A stretch of DNA of 64,000 bases, taken from NCBI RefSeq assembly GCF_019649055.1, contig NW_026570388.1, positions 1 to 64,000 of the forward strand, given 5' to 3'. Below, in pieces: positions 55,401 through 64,000 of this stretch (positions are counted from its first letter, which is position 1; each line of letters begins with the position of its first letter). This DNA comes from Paramacrobiotus metropolitanus (taxonomy: Eukaryota > Tardigrada > Eutardigrada > Parachela > Macrobiotidae). Under the pieces are notes generated by a model. The model worked only from the letters and a program-made list of their open reading frames with translations. It was not told the DNA's origin and did no database searches. A program made the position numbers and the translations under genes.

Positions 55401-58400
55401 CAAAGTGCCGCCTGATGTATCGCCTTCAATTCGGTTTGGCGTGGGCGTGGTGTCAGATGAAACCGTTGGCTCATCGACTGCCATTGGACTTGCCGGTGCA
55501 CCATCCGGTTGGACTGGTGCTGGCTCAGATTGGGCCTGTTTTTCCGGCGAGAGCTCGAACGTTTTGTCGAGCAAACTCACGTCCATCTCCGTGTCCTGTG
55601 GTGGAATTTCCATGCTGATATCCGCGGTAGCGGTTTCAGCAGTGTCCACAGGTTGGCTTGATGTTGGCCCAGGCACGGTTGGCGCTGGGGCCACTGTTGG
55701 GGCTTGGACCAAAGTTGGGTCCGCCGATGTTGAGGCAACTGGTGCTTGCACAGTGGTCGACGCCGTTGGCGCGGCCACTGGGTCTGGTCGCCATTCATTC
55801 ACCGGGTCGAAGTCACCGGGGCGTTCCGTTGTCGACGGGCCAGGTCGTTGGACCTTCCAGTAATCTTCGACGAATGTGCGGAGCCATCTTATGGTGTGCT
55901 CCACAACAACCAACGAATCGCCGGTAGGCATCGTGTTGTTCGGTGTAAGTTCCCGGAGCAAGGCTACCCGATGGGATAAGCTTTGCTGCTGTTGAGTCAG
56001 CCGGACCGCTTCTGGGTCGAATGGGCTGAGGTCCCGTATGCGGTTGAACAGGCGACGATATATGTCCTCAGCATCTCGAATCAGGGTTCTGACCCGTATT
56101 GCCACTGGGATCGTCATCTGGAATGTGCCTGTATCCGCTCCGGTTAATCTTCGGCGCCGGGCCTCTTGTTCCTCTTCGAATTGTTGGCGAAGATTACGGC
56201 GGCCGGATTCGGTGGGTTCTGCCAGTTGGATTATACTGGCAATGGCGCCGGTTCTGGAGGTAATGGGGTTAGCCGTTGTGGCTCGCATGATGAGTTCCAG
56301 GCGCTCCGCTATTTCTGGCGGTGGCTCCAGTTGATGTGGCCTCTGTTGGGTTCGCCGGTCTGGCGCGACCGTGTGATCTGGCGGAGCCATTAGCCCTGGT
56401 ACAGGGATAGGGGCGGGCATGTCCAGCCATTCGATGTCGCTTTCAGTGTCCGCATCCGATTGGAGCGGAGTGGCTGGCCGACTAAATGCTGGTCCCGCCG
56501 CAAGTGTTTCGTTAGAAACCTGCATGATGCGCCTGTATCTGTCTCTCAGTTCTTCCGCCGGTCGACGGTCTGAGGACGAGCTTAGAAGTCCGGGGTGGAC
56601 TCCGCGTGTCGCCTGCCCCGGTTGGGGTGGAGGCAGCACTCGTTCGAGTGCTTGGTCGATTAGGCCACGCTGATATCTTCGGTTAAGGGAGTCGCGCGTT
56701 TGTGGTCCGGCTGTGCCGGTGTCCAATGGCTTCTCCATACAGCGCAACATGGCCTTTCGCAGCCGAATCTGGTATGCCAGGAGGCGTTGGAGTTCTGCTT
56801 CCAAGGCGACTCTTCTGCGAATGGTTGCTATGTCCGTGCCGGTAAGGCCACGAACGACTGTGCGGATTTCATCCGTTAAGGCCTCTGCCGCCTGAAGTTC
56901 GCGGTCCAAAGGCATTAAGTCCAGGTTGGCCCGTAAGTCATACGGGGATGATGCTGGTTCGCGCTGTTGCGAACCAGTGGCTACTGCTGCGTCGGTCGGC
57001 GCAGGCAGGGCCACTGATGCAGCTGAAGTTTCTCCGGTCGTGGCGGTAACCACGGCTATTGGGTTCAGCGGCTGTGGTGGCGCTGATGGCGCTGGCGGAG
57101 GGCGTGGTGGTGGTATGGCACTTCTTTGCCGGAATTCATGCGCCATCCTGTGCTGTTCCAGCTGCCATCGCATTTCGCGGGCTGCCTCCAGCAAGGCCGG
57201 ACCGGTTTGGTCGTGGAACGGTAGTATTTCGTGCTGGGCCCGCCGGAATGCAATTTCGTCCTTGAGTTCGCGCGCCAAGCGTCTAAACTCATCCTGGTCC
57301 TTGATGATCCGCATGACCAAGTCACGTTGGTGAGGGTCCTGAATGTTGAATCCTCGGATCATCTGCTCCAGTTCCTTAATGGAATTCTCTACTTCCGCAA
57401 GGTTCTCTTGCAGAATGTAGAGTGGGGTTCTGCCATCGGCCAATGGTTCGTCCGGTGGCTCCGAGTGCAGTGATGGCGTTGACACCGGTTCAATCATGTC
57501 GTCGATGTCCGCAATTAGTGGTGGTGGCGGCGATGACACAGGTTCTGTCGGTGGGACAGTCTGGTCACGCCCGGCCAACACCGGGTTTGGTGCTGGCCCT
57601 GCAGTCGGGTCCGGTTCCGTAAGGCCGAGTTGGGCCGCCATTGCTGGTGGGACGTCTTCTGGCCGGTGGTATACAGTGTATACGCCATCCACAAATACCC
57701 GTAATGGGAAATCGCGCATGTCACGATTACCCGATGTGGTCGGCTGGGATGGCTGCGGCTGTTCCGTTCGGAATGCCTCCAGTCCCGGTTGTGGGGCTGG
57801 TATACTGGAGTCTGACGGTTCTTGAACCGTAGGTTCAAGTTCTTCCGTAGAAGAATCATACGGCGGTTCGCCGTATCCGCCATAACCGCCGTAGGGCGGT
57901 GGATATCCATAAGGTGGTGGCGGATATGCCCACGGTGGTGGGAATCGCCACTGGTTCTGGTCCGGCTGCGGCTGGTTCGAAGGTCCAGGCGCAGGATACG
58001 GTGGATATCCGTAGTATGGGTTGTAGTATGGGTGAGGAGGGTAGCGTGGCCTCGGCCCAGTATGGGCCGGCGGAGTCTGGACCGTTGGTCCGACTGCTAC
58101 CGTAGTTGTGGCTGGCTGGTTGGCCGATTGACCACCGTACAAAATTGGTCGCGGGCCGGTTGGGCCCCGCGGCATATGTCGGACCGTTCGGCCCGACGAA
58201 GAGCTGGGCTGACTGCTGGCTGCTGCCGCATTGACCAGGAGTCCGGTGTGGTCGGAGAATGTCCCTGGTGGCCAATATTGCGGCGGGATGGCCCGAGGTG
58301 GCATGGGCTGACTCCGCGGTAGCGGTGTATCAGCCCGGGGTCCGGGTCCAACTGACATGTTGGCCAGCTGTTCAGCAGTTAAGTTAGCTCTGATATTCGG

Positions 58401-58565
58401 TACCTGTACACTCGGTGGCCGGTTGGACGACCGAGTGGAAGATCTGCCAGACCGGGATTCCGGTCTTGAGTAAGGATGTGATCGGCCGCTTCGGTCGGAG
58501 TCGTCAGAGCGGTCGGTGCGTCGTCGTCCTTCCATAGTTCTGTGGGGACACTGTTGCGAGACCAA
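52230..58565 (-). CDS. Large Pro-rich polyprotein ORF of the giant retroelement
   Basis: 2,111 open codons. The N-terminus is basic and serine-rich, then proline/tyrosine-rich (YYGYPPYPAPG-like, residues about 150-230). After residue 370 come helical modules of 50-80 residues separated by disordered Pro/Thr/Ser linkers (ENSIKELEQMIRGF-like; ELQRLLAYQIRLRKAMLR; VRTLIRDAEDIYRRLFNRI). Around residues 1822-1990 there is a folded region (PPGYVEQWVALARIMRRE, ILDTGLLVRTHRD) resembling the later module in the -1 frame. The last 60 codons look non-native, and the -1 frame takes over near 52420. The gene lies 197 bases after pol. No known retrotransposon gene resembles it, as far as I can tell. Confidence 0.7.
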   Translation of the reverse strand: MVSQQCPHRTMEGRRRTDRSDDSDRSGRSHPYSRPESRSGRSSTRSSNRPPSVQVPNIRANLTAEQLANMSVGPGPRADTPLPRSQPMPPRAIPPQYWPPGTFSDHTGLLVNAAAASSQPSSSSGRTVRHMPRGPTGPRPILYGGQSANQPATTTVAVGPTVQTPPAHTGPRPRYPPHPYYNPYYGYPPYPAPGPSNQPQPDQNQWRFPPPWAYPPPPYGYPPPYGGYGGYGEPPYDSSTEELEPTVQEPSDSSIPAPQPGLEAFRTEQPQPSQPTTSGNRDMRDFPLRVFVDGVYTVYHRPEDVPPAMAAQLGLTEPDPTAGPAPNPVLAGRDQTVPPTEPVSSPPPPLIADIDDMIEPVSTPSLHSEPPDEPLADGRTPLYILQENLAEVENSIKELEQMIRGFNIQDPHQRDLVMRIIKDQDEFRRLARELKDEIAFRRAQHEILPFHDQTGPALLEAAREMRWQLEQHRMAHEFRQRSAIPPPRPPPAPSAPPQPLNPIAVVTATTGETSAASVALPAPTDAAVATGSQQREPASSPYDLRANLDLMPLDRELQAAEALTDEIRTVVRGLTGTDIATIRRRVALEAELQRLLAYQIRLRKAMLRCMEKPLDTGTAGPQTRDSLNRRYQRGLIDQALERVLPPPQPGQATRGVHPGLLSSSSDRRPAEELRDRYRRIMQVSNETLAAGPAFSRPATPLQSDADTESDIEWLDMPAPIPVPGLMAPPDHTVAPDRRTQQRPHQLEPPPEIAERLELIMRATTANPITSRTGAIASIIQLAEPTESGRRNLRQQFEEEQEARRRRLTGADTGTFQMTIPVAIRVRTLIRDAEDIYRRLFNRIRDLSPFDPEAVRLTQQQQSLSHRVALLRELTPNNTMPTGDSLVVVEHTIRWLRTFVEDYWKVQRPGPSTTERPGDFDPVNEWRPDPVAAPTASTTVQAPVASTSADPTLVQAPTVAPAPTVPGPTSSQPVDTAETATADISMEIPPQDTEMDVSLLDKTFELSPEKQAQSEPAPVQPDGAPASPMAVDEPTVSSDTTPTPNRIEGDTSGGTLVVRPKDRKSTGGKPATPERTATPATTGGPQSPRFIRKKRTPPEAEEPPSQRSLPAWRGPPMDLELNPTRRPTPPTGSGPTGDSERPGPTRPGPPILKPATSQPTLVLRGLTTKKKKSPPKKFPGQGQVLSPPEERPIPSGTTAPLRDEPQTRHRIRLTPPGPTSQYQMDPHNELVSEIIEVDLRLNLTEENMRQRIRAGDPALTEHEIDRTYRSCQLLVQERNILIRRLMAMRSKSQALRQRRLPGEIIEHAIYIRGPHINPRAWTVEPRPRPGQPVEDQLPSEEVQSDEEIPQFPAAYYGVLSSEDEEDLDKDVQRVLYETVRDKSPLPRRSPRKSRSPEKRTSPGRATSQPARMPSMPAPEPPPPRFTPSRPGKSPEKEKMDTTPPPQQPVMTITVERIPPPAPVAPEPAKTFIELPTEQVEADSALMPMSALTPTEQRHLVAHAENNDRRQYPYLIRKRQEAKDQNRSEDYEMFTDMLRRLVLRMISDYWIRRRRRLFPSPEKDPKMAERLSSNAPTVVPPQTQAPPEPEPMDISPSGPVVVTPQAEPTPGPSKAKTPPKAPADQSQAGTGPTAVVPTVLTTMPARVDNIPFGQPVSFPISGTLEDLALGAQVIHSANSQRGKQSRKAKKPERAKPASRPTSPQPSGSQADTSRPPVNPEAERNRQKKEEAKAKKTREAKIAQLEKRLSGDEDVQILSDSPGKPGPSQPLAQPKPKPSLPEGYKDEDFEPLPDEDTQSEEVILPSPWDDEAELPDPGPEATHIEIPPGYVEQWVALARIMRRETGRDLYQCLVSVLRTRIAHGEEFTGLPPADRTLTAPFMRRVITLILDTGLLVRTHRDWTSMAEIHVAHRPSGLSRSRDTTFQQVCRAIGYLHDPRGSPLMDIARTINALYYQGSTNPWDLSDQLINEILAWVRDGDLETTNAFRAEPLRFAVPGFIPQKTQRSLYVSHDIGTRWDSSRRKAVGAKAKDLKGRAKEAYNMTQLAKLPGPKNLPKEKPPRPSVTRRRTPSERNSRRRRCVRQANGPRHGTLCRCLTQLAGPGLLHRPHQPPQ
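52416..52422 (-). promoter_or_regulatory. Candidate -1 frameshift heptamer C CCA AAG
   Basis: In the frame of the 2,111-codon ORF the bases read ggC CCA AAG. Slipping back by one gives CCC AAA and enters exactly the frame that continues to 51046. The pattern is X XXY YYZ; Z = G is not the usual choice in eukaryotes. The alternative is a simple indel. Confidence 0.4.
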
Positions 58566-58762
58566 TTGCGCTACGTTAGACTCCTACCTAGGGTTAGTTT
58601 AGCGTTGTAGGTTAGCTACTTCTAAGCTACCTATATCAGATAAGCAACCGATCCATTAAAGTTAAGGTTAGTTAGTTAAGGTAACGGGCCTGCAGCGTTG
58701 GCTGTGACCCCTATTAAAATTTAAGGCCTATGCTTAAAGTCCTTTAAATTAGGCCAATTAAG

Positions 58763-61700
58763 TTATTTTAAGTCATTCTGTCCAGCCTTATCAACCGTCT
58801 TGTCCAATACGCCCGGTTGGAGCGTATTGGCCTTCTGCTTTTTGCTGGTTAAGGTTTTCTCTGATTTTTCTCGGCCCACAGTTATGCGGGTGAGAAGGTC
58901 TTTGTCTGCCTCATCATCAGCGACTCTGTCCTCTTCTAGGACCTGCTGAGCCGTAAGGGTTGCCTTCGGCTTTTTAAGGGTCTTTAGCTTTTTTGGCTTT
59001 TCAGGCAGGCTCTGACTTGGTAGACTTGGCTTAGGTTCAGGTTTGTCAGGTGCGGCCGTTGGTTTATCGGGTCCCGCGGGTACTGACTCTGGGTCAATGA
59101 CGGCTAATGGCTGGTTCTGGAGTTTGGTCAAGGCTGGCGTTTCGAAGTCCGGTTTGGCCTTCCGAGGCCGGCCACGGCCACGTTTCGGGGCCGGTTCTTC
59201 AGGTTGTGGTTCGGGCCCTTTAAGGCCAGGTATCTTCAGAGTCTTTTGCTGCTCTTCCACGAGTTTCTTGGAAGGGCCCTTTCCGGGCTTTTGCTTCTTC
59301 AGCAGCTTCTCCAGTTTGGTGGTTGCACCTTCCGACTCTGTGGGTTCAGGTTCTGCGTCGCCACCCTTCTTCTTGGTTGAACGGGTGATTCGGCGACTTG
59401 GGCCGTCCGGGTTTAGGTACGGCTTCAAACGGTCGACACATACGGTGAGTTCTTCACCGGTGTCTCGCTCTCGGATCCAGTAAGTGTTTGGCTTAGGAAT
59501 TCCGAGAATGATGTAGATGCCCTCATACTTGTTTGGATTGGTCGGGTCATCCACCATGTTCTTCAGGGTGACCAAGTCCCGCTTCTTGAACTCGGCCTGG
59601 GCCTTCTTTTTGTTGTAGATGGCCGCATCCCGTAGGAACCCTTCTTCAATGCGCGTTTTCGCGATTTCATGCGCCCGGTTCAGGCGCTGCTGCATCCTCT
59701 CGACATAACGTTCGTTAGTCGTAAAAGTTTCTGGGACGTTGGTCCCAGCGAGGACGTCTTGCGGTATGGTCATTTCCCGTCCATACAGCATGTGGTATGG
59801 CGAGAATCCAGTGGTGGCGTGAACGGCACGGTTCATGCCGGAAATCACGTAAGGTAAGGCCCGGTGCCAACGATGTTCATCGCCAGCTCCGCCAAAGCCG
59901 CGAATTCCGTCCCAGATGGTTTGCATCTGGCGTTCGACTTGGCCTTGGCCCTCCGGGTGGTAAGCGGAACCGAACGTTTGTTCGATGCCGAAGATTTTCG
60001 CCACTTTGGCGAAGGATTTTGCCGTAAAATGCGTACCCCGGTCGGAGTGCATTGTGTGTGGCATTCCATATTTGAGGACAACTTCCTCGACGAAGAACTT
60101 CTCGAACTCTTTGGCCGAGTTTGTTTTGGTCGGCCGAGCTATGGTGAACTTCGTCATCTGGTCGACCACTACGGCGATGTATCGGTATTTCTTGGTTTCC
60201 GTCACCGGTAATGGTCCTTTGAAGTCGGCGAAGACGCGGTACCAAGGCGCAACAGCGTCAGTCGGCTGCAGCTTACCGTAGGTAGCTCGCCGCGGTACTT
60301 TGCCGAAGATGCACGTCTGACATCGGTCGATGTAGTCGTGAATATCGCTGCTCATACGGTCCCAGTAGTACCTGAGCTTGGCGGCTTCAATGGTCTTGCG
60401 GTATCCAAAATGATTCCCTGTTTTTCCATCATGGAGGGACTGGATAATGTTCTTCCGCATGAAGAGTGGAATGACAAGTCTCCGTTCGAGCTTGGCATTG
60501 ATTTCGGTGAGTCGGTAGAGCACACCTTTATCCATCTGATAATGTTCAGGAAGTTTGGACCTCTTGTCCATTTCGGTCTGGTGTTCCAACTCATAGACCT
60601 TCTTGGCCAGGGTTGGATCCCGATGCTGCATCCGTCGCAGTTCTTGCGCGGTGCGGTCCATTACTTTTTCTGGACATGGCGGGACTACGGGGTCCGGTTC
60701 GTCCGGTTTGGGCGCCGGAACATTGATGACCCGTATGTCCGCCGTGCTGAATTCATTCCAATCGCTGATTGCGTTACAATCAGGAAGGAGAGGCGTGTCC
60801 CAATCATTTGTGGGGTCCTCATCAGTAACCTGCAGCCTTCGCACCTTTATGATGCGGGCTGGAATCTCGTCTTTATAATCCTCGAAGTTTGGGACCTGGT
60901 CCAATTCTTCATGTGGGCCCTTGTCGTCGTCCCGTTCGAGTGGCCATCTGGACAACGCGTCGGCGTTGTCGCAGAAAGTGCCTGGCTTGTACTCAATGGT
61001 AATGTCCCTTCCCTGTAAGGCAAGGGCCCATCGAGTAAGACGAGGGTTGATGCCGGGCCGGTTAGACTCGCATCTCAGCAGGTTAGTCAGAGCTCTGTGG
61101 TCCGTCCTTACGGTGAAAGGTCTATGGTCGATGTAATGCTTGAATTTCTGGACGGCCCACACTACGGCTAGACATTCCCATTCAGTCACACCGTAGTTCT
61201 TCTCAGCTCCATGTAGGACACGACTCGCGTAGGCGATTGGCCTTGAGTCCTGGCTGAGTATGGCTCCGATGCCAGCGCCACTTGCATCACATTCGATGGT
61301 GGTCTTTTTGGTGGCATCGAATTTGGCCAATATAGGGGCTTCCGTTAGGGCCTTCTTTATGTCGTTGAACTCGGCGGTGTGGGCGTCAGTCCAGTCGTCC
61401 TTGACCGAACTTTCCTTCCGCAGGAGTTCGTACATCTTGGAGGTCTTCTGAGCGTAGCCCAGAATGAACTTCCGGTAATAGTTGGCGAGTCCAAGGAACG
61501 AGCGAAGTTGCCGCTCGGTCCTGGGCGGTTGTTTCTCGGCGATGGCCGCAACCTTCTCTGGGTCAGTGTGGACACCGTCCTTGCTGAGGATGTGTCCCAG
61601 GAATTGGAGTTTCTCCATTCCAAATTCGCATTTCGACGGTTTTATCGTGAATCTGGCATCCCGCAGGCAGATGAGCGTATTTCTGAACGCTTGCCTGAAT

Positions 61701-61900
61701 TCGTCGAAGGTTTTGCCGAAGAATATCACGTCGTCGATGTATGCGAAGACGCCGCCTTTCTTACGTGCTGGCGCCATAATCTTGTCCATTGTCATTTGGA
61801 ATGTGGCTGGCCCATTGCAGACGCCAAACGGCATTCGTTTGAACCGGTACATCCCTTCGGGTGTCACGAAGGTAGTATAGTCCATGGACGCTGGGTCCAT
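58763..61900 (-). CDS. Pol: RT palm/thumb, RNase H and integrase
   Basis: 1,045 open codons. RT: FKRMPFGVCNGPATFQ and the catalytic YIDD (residues 54-57). RNase H: D205 (TIECDASGAGIGAIL), E242 and D267 (VRTDHRALTNLL). Integrase zinc finger: H490, H497, C527 and C530; DDE core D559 (FADFKG), D620 (HSDRGTHF) and E656 (GQGQVERQM). A GPY/F-like segment follows (about 780-850; KYEGIYIILGI). A charged tail of about 200 residues with GRGRPRK, an AT-hook-like motif, ends the protein. The domain order is that of Ty3/Gypsy. All catalytic residues visible here are present. The start of RT is in the neighbouring frame. Confidence 0.93.
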   Translation of the reverse strand: MDPASMDYTTFVTPEGMYRFKRMPFGVCNGPATFQMTMDKIMAPARKKGGVFAYIDDVIFFGKTFDEFRQAFRNTLICLRDARFTIKPSKCEFGMEKLQFLGHILSKDGVHTDPEKVAAIAEKQPPRTERQLRSFLGLANYYRKFILGYAQKTSKMYELLRKESSVKDDWTDAHTAEFNDIKKALTEAPILAKFDATKKTTIECDASGAGIGAILSQDSRPIAYASRVLHGAEKNYGVTEWECLAVVWAVQKFKHYIDHRPFTVRTDHRALTNLLRCESNRPGINPRLTRWALALQGRDITIEYKPGTFCDNADALSRWPLERDDDKGPHEELDQVPNFEDYKDEIPARIIKVRRLQVTDEDPTNDWDTPLLPDCNAISDWNEFSTADIRVINVPAPKPDEPDPVVPPCPEKVMDRTAQELRRMQHRDPTLAKKVYELEHQTEMDKRSKLPEHYQMDKGVLYRLTEINAKLERRLVIPLFMRKNIIQSLHDGKTGNHFGYRKTIEAAKLRYYWDRMSSDIHDYIDRCQTCIFGKVPRRATYGKLQPTDAVAPWYRVFADFKGPLPVTETKKYRYIAVVVDQMTKFTIARPTKTNSAKEFEKFFVEEVVLKYGMPHTMHSDRGTHFTAKSFAKVAKIFGIEQTFGSAYHPEGQGQVERQMQTIWDGIRGFGGAGDEHRWHRALPYVISGMNRAVHATTGFSPYHMLYGREMTIPQDVLAGTNVPETFTTNERYVERMQQRLNRAHEIAKTRIEEGFLRDAAIYNKKKAQAEFKKRDLVTLKNMVDDPTNPNKYEGIYIILGIPKPNTYWIRERDTGEELTVCVDRLKPYLNPDGPSRRITRSTKKKGGDAEPEPTESEGATTKLEKLLKKQKPGKGPSKKLVEEQQKTLKIPGLKGPEPQPEEPAPKRGRGRPRKAKPDFETPALTKLQNQPLAVIDPESVPAGPDKPTAAPDKPEPKPSLPSQSLPEKPKKLKTLKKPKATLTAQQVLEEDRVADDEADKDLLTRITVGREKSEKTLTSKKQKANTLQPGVLDKTVDKAGQNDLK

Positions 61901-64000
61901 TGGGATTTGCCAGGATTCCGGACTGACAATCTACCTTGCCGTAATAGGCGTTTCCTGCACACTGATCCAGAAGTTCGTCTGGATTGGGCAAAGGATAGTT
62001 GTTCTTCTTGGTCACCGAGTTCAGCTTTATGTAGTTAATGCAGAACCGGGTGCCCATGGTTCCGTCGCCGTTTTTCTTCGAGGCGAGGACCACTGGGAAA
62101 CTCCACGCTGCCATGGACGGTTCAATGACGCCTTGGTCCAGCATTTCCTGGACGTGCTTATTGATGAACTCGCGTCCCTTCCAACTCGTTCGGGTTGGGT
62201 TCATTTTGATGGGTGCAGCGTCGCCAACTTCTATGACGTGGGTCACTCCCTTCACGTCGCCATAAGGCTTTTTGGACGTAGGGAATATGGCCCTGAGTTC
62301 CCATAAGTCCTGACGGAGTACAACGGTTTGCTCCTCGGTCAGGTGGTCGCCAAAATGTGCGTTGGCGATGTGGGCGCGGATTTCGCGTTCCACTTCAGGG
62401 TCTTCCTCTCCGGTTTGGAGGGAATTGATCCGGGCGAACTCTTCGTCCGTGGCCTCCTCATATGGCTCTACTCGGCCCATGTCCGCTCCTTTGCGGAGTA
62501 TGTGGGTTTCCTTCGAGTAGTTGGAGACCAATATGGTGAAACTTCTGCCGTCATGCTGGACCGGTCCGTCAAGCATGGCCAGACTCCGTTTGGTGTCCTG
62601 GCTGCCAAGATACATGAGTTTCTGCCTTGGGTCAACGGCGAAGTCGATACTGACTTGGACCGGTGTAATGGACTCCGGTAGGAGCTCCGTTTTTACACTG
62701 GCCCGGACTTTGGCATAGTCAGTTATGGTGCGCTGTCTCTTGGGATTGTGTCCCGCTTCCTTTGGCCATGGTAGGGCGCTGGCGTTTGGTATGGACCAAT
62801 CCACGCCGTCCTCTCTGATGTCTGGCTCATATATATCACTGTAGTACATATGGCCAATTCTTGCACCTTTACGGAGGACTTGGTCGCGTAGAGACTTGTT
62901 CTGGATCTGGATCCATGCGTACTCGTCCTGACGTGTTTCTACCTCCGCCTCGACCGGTAGGAGTTGGCGGTGTGGTCGTCTTAACGAGTTGAAGTGGATC
63001 GGACGCTTTGGATCCATGGTTCGGTATGTGCGGACCTTAACCCAGCAGGTTGAGTAGGCTGGTATGGTGTACCGCTTATGGACGAAGACAACTTCTTTTT
63101 CTTCTTTAAGGCCATCCATTTGCCGTTGCAGCCTGGTTCGGCGAACGGTTGGTGCTTCGGCCCGAAGTTGGCGAATGGTTGGGTCGTCTTCATCATCACT
63201 AGACTCCTCCGATGATTGGTTGTCGGAGTCAGTGTCCGGTGAGTCGCTTGAGCTTTGGACGTCCGAGTCGGTAGACTCGGGTTTATCGTCCTGCTCTGGC
63301 TTTGGCTCGCCTTTGTCCTCGTTAGAGGTTGGCTCGCCGCCGGTCACCGTTGGGGCCGGTTCAGTCAAGAGATCCGGTTCTCGGTTCTCTGGCGACTCGG
63401 TTTCGGCTTCCTGTTCTTCAGGTCCGTCCGGGTCTGCCGGTGTGGTTGGACGGTCCCTGTTAGGGAGTGGCGAGGCCGGTCGGCCTCCTGTCCACCGTTG
63501 AGCAGCACGGGTCTGGATGGCCCGTATTACCGCTTCAACGCCGTCTCCACATAGAGGACAAGTCAGTTGGACTTCCTCAGGTGAAGGGTCCTGCTTTTGG
63601 CTGGTGTCCCTCTTATGGCCTCCCTGTTCCGGGTGTGGGCCATCGTTGAAGCGCACTCTTGTCGCGATGTGCGGTGCAGCTTCTGGCAATGGTGCCGGTA
63701 TGGTCCTGACGTTGGTCACGGACAAATCATACTTTGGCCATATGCTGGCGGTTACGCCAGGGTGTTGGGCCATTTTCTTGTGAAGCTGTATGATTTCGTC
63801 GAAGAGGTCAGGGCACATTCGTTTGAGTGCCTTCGGCATTTCCATGTGGTACTCCTTGTATTCCCACACCAGGGCTAGACGTTCGTCTTCCCATAATGAT
63901 CCCTCTTCGTGGAGTTTGTCCATTTCTTGGGCAAACGGTCCATATTCGGCTCCGATCTGCGCCCACGTTTGTGGCACGCCTTTTTCTTCGAGCCAGCCCT
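61761..64000 (-). CDS. Upstream Pol part: linker and start of RT (open to the window edge)
   Basis: The frame is open through the right edge, so it is partial. In the visible part come a helical start, a CPLCGDG motif, a long acidic Ser/Glu/Asp stretch, and a beta-rich region (about 290-480 from 63977). The RT fingers follow (VIEPSMAAWSFPVVLASKK, RFCINYIKLNSVT and YGKVDCQSG). Here the RT frame breaks: right after DCQSG, at about 61910, one extra base shifts it into the next frame. No DTG/DSG protease motif is seen in this part; it would have to lie further upstream. Confidence 0.85.
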   Translation of the reverse strand, partial: GWLEEKGVPQTWAQIGAEYGPFAQEMDKLHEEGSLWEDERLALVWEYKEYHMEMPKALKRMCPDLFDEIIQLHKKMAQHPGVTASIWPKYDLSVTNVRTIPAPLPEAAPHIATRVRFNDGPHPEQGGHKRDTSQKQDPSPEEVQLTCPLCGDGVEAVIRAIQTRAAQRWTGGRPASPLPNRDRPTTPADPDGPEEQEAETESPENREPDLLTEPAPTVTGGEPTSNEDKGEPKPEQDDKPESTDSDVQSSSDSPDTDSDNQSSEESSDDEDDPTIRQLRAEAPTVRRTRLQRQMDGLKEEKEVVFVHKRYTIPAYSTCWVKVRTYRTMDPKRPIHFNSLRRPHRQLLPVEAEVETRQDEYAWIQIQNKSLRDQVLRKGARIGHMYYSDIYEPDIREDGVDWSIPNASALPWPKEAGHNPKRQRTITDYAKVRASVKTELLPESITPVQVSIDFAVDPRQKLMYLGSQDTKRSLAMLDGPVQHDGRSFTILVSNYSKETHILRKGADMGRVEPYEEATDEEFARINSLQTGEEDPEVEREIRAHIANAHFGDHLTEEQTVVLRQDLWELRAIFPTSKKPYGDVKGVTHVIEVGDAAPIKMNPTRTSWKGREFINKHVQEMLDQGVIEPSMAAWSFPVVLASKKNGDGTMGTRFCINYIKLNSVTKKNNYPLPNPDELLDQCAGNAYYGKVDCQSGILANPNGPSVHGLYYLRDTRRDVPVQTNAVWRLQWASHIPNDNGQDYGAST

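Larger units (their letters stand above)
46600..64000 (-). mobile_element. Giant Ty3/Gypsy-like retroelement with extra ORFs (5' part beyond window)
   Basis: All large frames on the minus strand run in one direction: pol-upstream frame, RT-RNase H-integrase, a frame of about 2,500 codons in two phases, then a 568-codon frame, followed by about 2.4 kb of structured non-coding DNA. The spacers are 197, 147 and 0 bases. Pol identifies the element. The 5' end, gag and 5' LTR must lie to the right of the window. I could not identify an LTR at the left end, so that boundary (46.5-46.7 kb) is approximate. A one-base frameshift within RT shows this copy is not fully intact, or that the assembly has an indel. 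Confidence 0.75.

Noticed and set aside
55063-55863. Long plus-strand open frames across 49-64 kb, for example 266 codons here and 226 codons at 60338-61018
   Set aside because: They lie opposite the minus-strand retroelement frames and have shadow composition (Gly/Val/Ser-rich, no domain). The minus strand carries the recognisable RT, RNase H and integrase.
61880-61930. Programmed frameshift between the two pol frames
   Set aside because: The break falls inside the conserved core of the RT domain and needs a +1 step at a motif that is uninterrupted in relatives. A single-base insertion or assembly error explains it better.

Overview
The window is invertebrate animal nuclear DNA. Coding sequence is split into exons with GT..AG borders, several introns are only 60-70 bases long, and the gene families (KLHL-type BTB-BACK-Kelch, PR/SET-zinc-finger, F-box) are metazoan. 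A TATA box with a TCAGTT initiator, an ecdysozoan-style cysteine-rich peptide and TTAGG-like arrays point to a panarthropod, perhaps a tardigrade. That last step is a guess; nothing here identifies the species. About half of the window is transposon-derived.

Layout. 1-31.6 kb holds a local family of five genes or remnants. Each couples an N-terminal tandem Tudor/Agenet-like region (exon 1) to an F-box protein (exon 2) and a short conserved tail (exon 3). Gene 1 (+) is cut by the left edge. Gene 2 (-, 13.9-7.85 kb) is dead: it carries a frameshift, a stop codon, a truncation and an inserted 4.4-kb LTR retrotransposon. Gene 3 (+, 16.46-23.07 kb) is intact, with two LINE copies and a long-TIR element in its 4.7-kb intron 2. 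Genes 4 and 5 (-, 28.3-25.5 and 31.5-29.2 kb) have complete exon layouts but one frameshift each in exon 2. A small secreted eight-cysteine peptide gene with its own TATA/initiator promoter lies at 5.0-5.4 kb.

32.9-39.0 kb (+) is a six-exon PR/SET, trihelix/Myb-like and C2H2 zinc-finger gene of about 948 residues. 43.0-39.6 kb (-) is a complete six-exon KLHL-like gene of about 614 residues. All exon junctions of both genes keep phase. Their introns carry dispersed repeats, including a family with a tRNA-like A box and B box.

44.5-45.7 kb holds a Q/N-coding minisatellite repeat interrupted by a 734-bp foldback element. A second copy of the host repeat within the window serves as the empty site.

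From about 46.6 kb to the right edge (-) lies part of a very large Ty3/Gypsy-like retroelement (more than 17 kb visible). In transcription order it has an upstream pol region, RT/RNase H/integrase, a polyprotein of about 2,500 residues encoded in two overlapping frames, a 568-residue protein with a C2-CH zinc motif, and about 2.4 kb of non-coding DNA packed with recurrent stem-loops. The three reading frames after pol match no standard retrotransposon gene I recognise. This element is the best candidate for an undescribed system here.
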